Assembly (NCBI GenBank): GCA_022708025.1
Contig: JAKIZM010000001.1
Location: 1 to 64,000 of the forward strand
DNA from: Bacteroidota bacterium
GTDB taxonomy: Bacteria; Bacteroidota; Ignavibacteria; Ignavibacteriales; Ignavibacteriaceae
Length of the DNA stretch: 64,000 nucleotides
Direction of reading: 5' to 3'
The translations under genes and the position numbers were made by a program. Under the pieces are notes generated by a model. It was not told the DNA's origin, made no database searches, and saw only the letters and a program-made list of their open reading frames with translations. This document shows positions 55,582 to 62,234 of the stretch, in pieces (position 1 is the stretch's first letter; the number at the start of each line of letters is the position of its first letter).

Positions 55582-56445
55582 ATGCCAGACCACAAAGGAA
55601 ATACAGGTAAAATAAATAAAATTGAGCTCAAGTCATCAATTGATCGCGTTGTTTGGACATCTGGTGTTGGATGCAATGGCGCTGAAGTAGGACTTGAGAT
55701 AAATACACATTTTGTTGGAAACGGTTCAGAAGTTAAAATAGAAATATCTGATGCTTCAGGTAAAGTGTTTGATACAATTAAAACTAAAATTGCAGGCGAT
55801 CATTTATTAACCAAAGTCAAAGTTCCTGACAAAGCTAAAGATGAGTTGTATGCTGAAGTAAAACTATCAAAACACGGATTGAGCAAAAAATCCAATTGCA
55901 TGTATGTTTATCTGCCGCCGCAAATAAAAAATTTAAAATGGGATAAGCAGGAAGCTAAAAGAGGTGATGTATTAAAGATATCGGCAGATGTAACAAATAC
56001 TTATGAAGGCGCCGAAGCAAAGGTCTTGATTTTTGAACACGATGACGATGGAGCGCACGATTTAATAGCAACATTGAAAACAACTGTAAAGAATCAGAAG
56101 ATAGAAATTGATTGGGAGTTTCAATATCAGGACAAAACTAAAAATATACCAAGCGATAACGAGACAGAAAGAGGATATAAAAATCCGGAGTATTTTTTCA
56201 GAGTTGATATAGGCGGTGTATTTGCTGATTCAGAATTATTGAAGTTTAAGGATTGGATTGAAATTAAGCTAGAAGACCAGGAAGGAAATCCAATGAAAGA
56301 TATTTCATATAAGATAAATTTTTCTGATGGAAAAAATAAAGAAGGAAAATTGGATTCAAATGGATATGCAAAGGTTGAGAATGTTTCTCCAGGTAAATAC
56401 ACAATTGAGTTTGAAGATGTTAAGGGCGTAGGCATATCAAAATAA
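55582..56445 (+). CDS. PAAR-less paralogue of the PAAR extension
   Basis: 287 residues of beta-rich modules. The C-terminal 175 residues parallel the PAAR protein's last 160: GDVLKISADV and VLIFEHDDDG here versus GDKIKLKVKS and FRIFVKDINY there, and both close with EGKLDSNGYAKVENVSPGKY or KGKLDSNGKTKIEKIPPGKI. The N-terminal 110 residues (SGVGCNGAEVGLEINTHF) are another beta sandwich instead of PAAR. No signal peptide. It starts two bases after the propeller gene stop. Probably an adaptor or spike-associated cargo carrier; no enzyme motif. Confidence 0.72.
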   Translation: MPDHKGNTGKINKIELKSSIDRVVWTSGVGCNGAEVGLEINTHFVGNGSEVKIEISDASGKVFDTIKTKIAGDHLLTKVKVPDKAKDELYAEVKLSKHGLSKKSNCMYVYLPPQIKNLKWDKQEAKRGDVLKISADVTNTYEGAEAKVLIFEHDDDGAHDLIATLKTTVKNQKIEIDWEFQYQDKTKNIPSDNETERGYKNPEYFFRVDIGGVFADSELLKFKDWIEIKLEDQEGNPMKDISYKINFSDGKNKEGKLDSNGYAKVENVSPGKYTIEFEDVKGVGISK

Positions 56446-56485
56446 GAATTGCCATTAATTAGTTTCTAAATAAACAAGTTATAAT

Positions 56486-57508
56486 ATGAATGATGGAACA
56501 AGTTCGGGTTCATCCGGTTCTTTAATTGCTTTTAGATTAACTTATGAGAAACGGAAAATTATCGTGGCTCAAGGGCTTGATTTTCGTGATGATGACTTAA
56601 GAGCAAGAACAGCCAGAGACAGCAGATATACTGAAGTGCCGTTGGAAGATTTTTTGAAAAATAACTTTACTTCAAATTTTACAGCTTTAGATTCTACTCA
56701 CTTTGAATATATCAGCGATGATCAACAGGTACATTTTTTTATTGAAATTGTAAGAAGTAAAGATGATTTTTACAAAGCGTTAGAAACTCCTGGTATCCAT
56801 GTTATTTATGCCGGGCACTCGCGTTACGGCAGAGGAACCTGCTTTGATCCTGATGTTTCTTCTGATAATTATGTTGAAGGCGATAGATGGGAACAAGGCG
56901 ATAGTAATCGTAATGGAATTTTTCGTCTTGCATTTCCATTTGTTGGGATTCCTTTTTCTGACATTATGCACCATAAGTATAAATTTGCTCCTGTTGCAGT
57001 AGAGCAGAGAGCTCCATCAATTAACGATAGACATCCAGAAGCAAAACTTGATTTAAGAAGAATTACTTTGCCTGATTCGTTAAAGAATTATGTGTTGGAT
57101 GCATTTAAATCTCCTTCAAACCGCTACTGGGGTTTTATCAGAAACGAAAAGCATATTTTGCTTCATGCAGGCTGGGAGAATACTTCTAGTAATCCTTATG
57201 ACATTGGTGAAGTAGATTTAAAATGCAAAGTCTTCTGTCATTTCGGATGCAGTTCAAAACTCCATTATTGGAAAATTATAAGAAAGAATCCTTATAAAAA
57301 CTGGGCAAGAGATATTCCGCCTACCGATCGGTTTGCTTATTTTTCTGATAGACCGGGTGATTATAGAGGATGGTGTTACTGGTTGTTTTATATATTGAGT
57401 TATTCAGAAGTAAATGCTTATCAATCATGGTGGAACAGCCTTGAGTATGCTAAAAGAGCGACAAATAATTTTCTTAGAAGTAAAAGAGCAAAGTTTCAAC
57501 TTTACTAA
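56486..57508 (+). CDS. Possible clan CD (caspase/gingipain-like) protease, effector candidate
   Basis: 340 residues, no signal peptide. A hydrophobic strand followed by GHS (IHVIYAGHSRYGRG, His111) and a later strand ending in Cys (KVFCHFGCSS, Cys251 or Cys255) match the His-then-Cys layout of clan CD peptidases such as CHAT, separase and gingipains. The C-terminal YRGWCYWLFYILSYSEVNAY region is helical. Followed by a lipoprotein gene after 19 bases, a common effector-immunity arrangement. The family is not recognised by name; the peptidase call rests on motif order only. Confidence 0.55.
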   Translation: MNDGTSSGSSGSLIAFRLTYEKRKIIVAQGLDFRDDDLRARTARDSRYTEVPLEDFLKNNFTSNFTALDSTHFEYISDDQQVHFFIEIVRSKDDFYKALETPGIHVIYAGHSRYGRGTCFDPDVSSDNYVEGDRWEQGDSNRNGIFRLAFPFVGIPFSDIMHHKYKFAPVAVEQRAPSINDRHPEAKLDLRRITLPDSLKNYVLDAFKSPSNRYWGFIRNEKHILLHAGWENTSSNPYDIGEVDLKCKVFCHFGCSSKLHYWKIIRKNPYKNWARDIPPTDRFAYFSDRPGDYRGWCYWLFYILSYSEVNAYQSWWNSLEYAKRATNNFLRSKRAKFQLY

Positions 57509-57527
57509 AAACTTTGAGTACACAAGA

Positions 57528-58193
57528 ATGAACATGATTTATATTTTCTGTATTCTCTCTGTCTTCTTATTATCAAGCTGTAATGATTCATCAACAAATG
57601 AGGAACAAAAAATGGAAAACAAAAATATCTCATCGCTGCTTAAGGAGATTAAATTAACAGATAATAAAAAGATGGACTCACTGAGTAAGGATATATCAGA
57701 AGAATCAAGGAAAGATGCAGTTGAATTAGTAAAAATATTACACTCAGGTAAGGAAGAAGAAGCACAAAAAGCTGCTATGGTATTATTGTCTATAGGCGAC
57801 TTAGCATTTAACCCTCTTCTGGAATCACTTGATACAAAAAATGCAGACAATTTTGTTTGGGAGGCAGATGTTCTGATATCTGTTTATTTAAATAACAGAA
57901 ATAAAATAACCTCTGTCCTTAATTCTATGCTTCTTGATAAAAGAAAATTGAATGATTCTGAGCCTCAAGCTCTTATGGAAGAACAACCAGTTCCACGCCG
58001 CATCTGTGATGAAGGGTATCTTATGCTGCGCCGGCTAACTGCATTTAAAGAAACTGAAGAAGACTTAATGATAAATGAAAAAATATTTTTGAATATGACT
58101 GATGATCAAAAAGATAAAGAAATTGAAAGAATTAAATCTTCCAAAGAATGGATCTCTCTTATTGAACATTTATCTGATGAAGGCATAGATTAA
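57528..58193 (+). CDS. Lipoprotein, candidate immunity protein
   Basis: 222 residues from the ATG at 57528; an upstream start at 57414 lies inside the preceding gene and would bury the signal peptide. The signal MNMIYIFCILSVFLLSSC has a lipobox LLSSC with Cys18. The mature helical part contains a HEAT-like repeat pattern (EEAQKAAMVLLSIGDLAFNP, LLESLDTKNADNFVWEADVL). Placement right behind a putative toxic protease and export to the periplasm suit an immunity protein, but that is inference. Confidence 0.72.
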   Translation: MNMIYIFCILSVFLLSSCNDSSTNEEQKMENKNISSLLKEIKLTDNKKMDSLSKDISEESRKDAVELVKILHSGKEEEAQKAAMVLLSIGDLAFNPLLESLDTKNADNFVWEADVLISVYLNNRNKITSVLNSMLLDKRKLNDSEPQALMEEQPVPRRICDEGYLMLRRLTAFKETEEDLMINEKIFLNMTDDQKDKEIERIKSSKEWISLIEHLSDEGID

Positions 58194-58194
58194 A

Positions 58195-58794
58195 ATGGAT
58201 ATCCCAGAATATTATAAAAAGTTTCAAAATCAGCCTCCTAAAAAAGAGGAAGAGGCTAAGATTCCGGAGAAATCTGAAACTCCTCTTATTGAAAAGCCTC
58301 AACAAAAAACTGAACCTCAAAAACAGACTCAGCAGCCACAACAACCTTCTGTAAAAGATAAAACAATTCCATATCAAGGCAACGGTTTTACTTTAGCACA
58401 GCTGGAAGATTGGAAAGATAAAACAATTTATACTTTGGAAGGTCCGGTTACAGATGGTATTAAACATAATGTTATTGTTACTGTTGATACAGAACCCGCA
58501 ACAGAAAATCTTATTGAGTATTCTCAAATGCAGATACAAACATTGGAGAGTGAATTAAAGTCCTGTATGCTTCTCAAACAAGGTGCAACTAAATTAACTA
58601 ATGGCAGCGATGCCTATGAAGCAATTTTCAGCTGGTATCCTACTGATGATTTAAAAATTTTTCAACACCAGATTTTTGTAATGGGTAATAAAACTGCATA
58701 TAAGCTTACAGCAACTTTTACAAAACAAACCAGACAAACAATTGGACCAGCAGTATTAAGAATGATGTTGAGTTTTAATTCTGATAAAAAATAG
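58195..58794 (+). CDS. DcrB/DUF1795-like protein (Eag-type chaperone family)
   Basis: 199 residues. A Pro/Gln/Lys-rich N-terminus (10-60, about EKPQQKTEPQKQTQQPQQPS) precedes a domain of about 130 residues with the DcrB/DUF1795 pattern: NGFTLAQLEDWKDKTIYTLE, ENLIEYSQMQIQTLESELKS, FQHQIFVMGNKTAYKLTATF. In T6SS loci this family supplies Eag chaperones that shield membrane segments of PAAR-type effectors. Here no effector with N-terminal membrane segments is seen in the window, so the partner is unclear. The ATG follows the lipoprotein stop by one base. Confidence 0.72.
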   Translation: MDIPEYYKKFQNQPPKKEEEAKIPEKSETPLIEKPQQKTEPQKQTQQPQQPSVKDKTIPYQGNGFTLAQLEDWKDKTIYTLEGPVTDGIKHNVIVTVDTEPATENLIEYSQMQIQTLESELKSCMLLKQGATKLTNGSDAYEAIFSWYPTDDLKIFQHQIFVMGNKTAYKLTATFTKQTRQTIGPAVLRMMLSFNSDKK

Positions 58795-58824
58795 TTGTAA
58801 TTGTAGTACTGACATTTAATTATT

Positions 58825-60306
58825 ATGAGCTCGGAACAGCCATTAAAAAAAGATGTGACTGATAAAACCATTGTAAGATTAACTATTGAAAAAGGAGAAT
58901 CTCAGAAAAAAGAATATTTCTTTAAGGAAACCTTTCGTGTTGGTCGGACAGATAACTGTGCAGTAAAAATAGATGACGGTTTGGTCAGTCGTGATCATCT
59001 GGAAATTTCTTTTAAAGGAGGTAAATGGCTTATTGCTGATCTTTTCAGTAGTAACGGGACATATCTCGATGGGAAAAAGATAGATCACCTTATTTTAACT
59101 GAGCCAATAAAACTCGAATTAGGTAAAAACGGTCCGGTTATAAACCTGGAGTTGATTAAAGACGTTACAGATACGACCGCTGATGCTTCTGATTCTGAAA
59201 AGTCTTTACAAAATTATATCCAGCGCTATTTTGAACAAGAAGGTAACAATCAGCCTGTCGGCGATCATACCAGAATGATTCAGCAGGCGTTCAAAGTTGT
59301 ACAGAAAAAACAATCAAAAAAATACTGGCTGATTATTGCCGTTGTTGCTTTTGTTGGAATACTTGCAACCGCTTATGCTATTTATCAGCATATAAAAGCT
59401 AATGAGCAAAAAGAACTGGCTGAATCGATATTTTATCAAATGAAAGGAATTGATATTCAGCTTTCAAAACTATCCTCAGTAATTGAAAATACAGGCAATA
59501 CTGAAGTTGAACAGACTATTGAGAAGATGCGTGGCGATTATAACAGGATGGAAAAAATATATGATAAGTATGTTGGCGAGCTCGATGTTTATAATCTCAG
59601 CGAAGAAGACAGGTTAATACTTAAAATGGCAAGATTATTCGGTGAATGCGAAATTAATATGCCGGATAATTTTGTTGGAGAAGTTAAAACTTTCATCAAT
59701 AAATGGAAATCTTCTCCAAGATTAAAATTGGCAATTACACGTGCACAGGAAAATAATTATATAAGACCGATAATTGAAGCATTTTTACAACAAGGTTTAC
59801 CACCACAGTTCTTCTACCTTGCGTTGCAGGAAAGTGATTTTAAATTTGATATTGTCGGACCAATTACACGATATGGATACGCAAAAGGAATGTGGCAGTT
59901 TATTCCAATGACTGCCAGACAATATGGACTTGAAACGGGACCTCTGGTTGAGTTAAACCAATATGATCCTTTGGATGATAGGTTTAACGTACCAAAAGCC
60001 ACAAGTGCTGCAGCCAAGTATATAAAATTTATTTATCAGACTGAAGCTCAGGCTTCAGGTTTACTTGTTATTGGTTCATACAATTGGGGTGAAAATAATT
60101 TCAGAAGGCTTGTTAATGAATTACCCGAAGATCCTAAACAAAGAAATTTTTGGAATTTACTTGTGAAATATCGGGAAAGAATTCCTGACGAAACATATAA
60201 CTATGTTTTCTATATTTTTTCTGCTGCGGTGATTGGTGAAAATCCAAGATTATTCGGATTTGATTTTGACAATCCGTTATTAAGTAGTTTACAGCAACTC
60301 AATTAA
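58825..60306 (+). CDS. FHA - membrane helix - lytic transglycosylase fusion
   Basis: 493 residues. FHA domain about 17-112 (FRVGRTDNCAVKI, SRDHLEI, SSNGTYLDGKKI), a membrane helix near 169-189 (IIAVVAFVGILATAYAIY), a coiled-coil periplasmic stem, then an SLT domain about 320-470 with catalytic Glu336 in LALQESDFKFD and blocks GMWQFIPMTARQYGL and YNWGENNFRRLV. By topology the FHA faces the cytoplasm and the wall-cutting enzyme the periplasm. It could open peptidoglycan for the T6SS under control of threonine phosphorylation. The domain combination is unusual; the role is inferred from context. Confidence 0.88.
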   Translation: MSSEQPLKKDVTDKTIVRLTIEKGESQKKEYFFKETFRVGRTDNCAVKIDDGLVSRDHLEISFKGGKWLIADLFSSNGTYLDGKKIDHLILTEPIKLELGKNGPVINLELIKDVTDTTADASDSEKSLQNYIQRYFEQEGNNQPVGDHTRMIQQAFKVVQKKQSKKYWLIIAVVAFVGILATAYAIYQHIKANEQKELAESIFYQMKGIDIQLSKLSSVIENTGNTEVEQTIEKMRGDYNRMEKIYDKYVGELDVYNLSEEDRLILKMARLFGECEINMPDNFVGEVKTFINKWKSSPRLKLAITRAQENNYIRPIIEAFLQQGLPPQFFYLALQESDFKFDIVGPITRYGYAKGMWQFIPMTARQYGLETGPLVELNQYDPLDDRFNVPKATSAAAKYIKFIYQTEAQASGLLVIGSYNWGENNFRRLVNELPEDPKQRNFWNLLVKYRERIPDETYNYVFYIFSAAVIGENPRLFGFDFDNPLLSSLQQLN

Positions 60307-60325
60307 CTCTTTAAGGTTGAATCTA

Positions 60326-62206
60326 TTGAAAGAAAAAAAACAACTTAGTATTAAATATTTCGGAGCTTCCGATATTGGTCTTGTAAGAACTGAAAATCAG
60401 GACAGCTTTGGAAAATTTCCAAAAGATGATCTGAATATGTATCAGCCTAAAGGCATTTTGTTTATGGTTGCTGATGGAATGGGTGGTCATAGCGGTGGTA
60501 AAGAGGCAAGCCAGACAGCAGTTGATGTTGTAGGAAGCGAATATTTTTCGTTTGATTCTGAAGTAATTTCAAGTGCGCTGTTGTATGCATTTAAAAAAGC
60601 AAACTATAAAATCAATCAAACATCTCAGGAGGCTCTTCAATTTCGAAAAAAAGGTACTACCTGTTCAGCTCTTGTAATAGAAAATGATAAAGCACATATT
60701 GCCCACGTTGGCGATAGTAAAATTTATAAGATATCCGATGGTAGTATAATTCAGTTTACAAACGATCATACCGAAGTTGGGGAAATGGTGCGTAAAAAAA
60801 TCATTACAGAAGAAGAAGCAAAAAATCATCCGTCAAAATCTGTACTGATCAGAGCAATGGGTATAGAAGCTGATATTGAAGTTGATTTGATAGAAAATAT
60901 TTTAATTAGCGGAGGCGACAGTTTTGTTTTGTGCTCCGATGGTCTCGGAAAGGTTCTTCCTGAAGAGATTAAAAAAATTGTATCGGATAATACTGAAGAA
61001 GAAGCGTGTAAGAAATTAATTGCACTTGCAAACGAACGGGGCGGCAATGATAATGTTACAGTTGAGGTAATAAAAATTGTTGATGAAAGCTCCGGTGATA
61101 ATCTGGTTAAGCAGCCTCCTGTAGTTAAAAAGAAAAAATCCTGGTTACCGATTACTGTTTTACTTTCACTGATAATTTTAATCGCAGTTTTTATTTTGAT
61201 TTATCAGAAAGAAATATTTAATATTTTTTCTCAAAAAAATTCTGTTGTAGTGGATAGCACTATAACAAAAAATGATATTGTAGCTCAGGATAATTCTGAT
61301 ACACTGTTATCTGAAGCGGATAATCTTTTATCCAGAGGAAAACCTGATAGTGCGATGATTCTTTATAATTTTATACTCAATCAAAATCCGCTTCATATTG
61401 GTGCGTTAAATGGCAGAGAACATGTAATTCAGAAATATATTCAAACTGGTAATGAGCTGTTAGCAGTTAACAAAAAAGATGAAGCTCTGTTAAACTATAA
61501 AAAAGCTTTTACATTTGATCCAAATGACAAGGAATTAAATAATAAGATAATGGTGATTGAAAAATCTGATAATAAGAACTTAGTTAAAGATATTAAAGAA
61601 CCGAAGGTAAAAAAAGACGAACAGAAAAATGTGCCTGAAAATCAGATAGTAACTAAAGATACTGACGAAAAAGAAGCAATTTTTTCAAACTTTAATTTAA
61701 ATGATTGGGAAAAGTCCGGTTTATCTGCAAGTGATTTTAAAGATAAGTCGAATGTTCTGGAATTTTTAAAAACGAATAAGACAAAAAAAATCTTTTTTAA
61801 GCAAGAAATGGAAGACATTGACCTGAATGTGGATATTCGTTTTGATGATAATTCTAACGAAGATGCGGGTATAATTGTAGGATACAATAAAGATGTTAAT
61901 AACGGAAACGAAAATTATTATTTATTTTTATTAAATAACTCAAGGAATTATTCTTTAATTAAGGTAAAAAACGGAAAAGAAGAAAATATTGTAACTGGTA
62001 AGCAAATTTTTGATAATGGTAAAAAAATATTTAAGATAAAATTTAAATGTCTTGGTCCATGGATTATGTTATATAATGATAATAAACTTTTTGAATCGTA
62101 TCTTAGTAATAATTTTATAAAAGGTAAATTTGGTTTTTTTGCTGATTCAAATGTTCAGGTTGAATTTAGTAATTTAGTAATAAATTCAGCATTCGAGAAA
62201 AAATAA
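60326..62206 (+). CDS. pppA: PP2C-family Ser/Thr phosphatase with C-terminal sensor-like domain
   Basis: About 626 residues from the second TTG, which has TAAGG nine bases upstream; a TTG at 60317 is the alternative. PP2C motifs: VRTENQDSFGKF, MVADGMGGHSGG, AHVGDSKIYK, VLCSDGLGKVL and GGNDNVTVEVI, with all metal-binding Asp present. A membrane helix (about 270-292) is followed by TPR-like repeats and a beta domain (about 455-620, AGIIVGYNKDVNNGNENYYL) of the glucanase/laminin-G type. PppA phosphatases reverse the kinase that activates Fha. The periplasmic C-terminus, not usual in PppA, may sense the wall. Confidence 0.88.
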   Translation: MKEKKQLSIKYFGASDIGLVRTENQDSFGKFPKDDLNMYQPKGILFMVADGMGGHSGGKEASQTAVDVVGSEYFSFDSEVISSALLYAFKKANYKINQTSQEALQFRKKGTTCSALVIENDKAHIAHVGDSKIYKISDGSIIQFTNDHTEVGEMVRKKIITEEEAKNHPSKSVLIRAMGIEADIEVDLIENILISGGDSFVLCSDGLGKVLPEEIKKIVSDNTEEEACKKLIALANERGGNDNVTVEVIKIVDESSGDNLVKQPPVVKKKKSWLPITVLLSLIILIAVFILIYQKEIFNIFSQKNSVVVDSTITKNDIVAQDNSDTLLSEADNLLSRGKPDSAMILYNFILNQNPLHIGALNGREHVIQKYIQTGNELLAVNKKDEALLNYKKAFTFDPNDKELNNKIMVIEKSDNKNLVKDIKEPKVKKDEQKNVPENQIVTKDTDEKEAIFSNFNLNDWEKSGLSASDFKDKSNVLEFLKTNKTKKIFFKQEMEDIDLNVDIRFDDNSNEDAGIIVGYNKDVNNGNENYYLFLLNNSRNYSLIKVKNGKEENIVTGKQIFDNGKKIFKIKFKCLGPWIMLYNDNKLFESYLSNNFIKGKFGFFADSNVQVEFSNLVINSAFEKK

Positions 62207-62234
62207 ATATAGTATTATACTTTCGGTATTGTAA

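Noticed and set aside
57414..57527. Upstream start for the lipoprotein
   Set aside because: It lies inside the preceding gene and would place 38 residues before the signal peptide; the ATG at 57528 gives a clean lipobox signal.
50117..58794. Rhs or polymorphic toxin with toxin tip
   Set aside because: No RHS/YD repeats and no conserved DPxGxL-type boundary are found; the cargo genes are separate short proteins.
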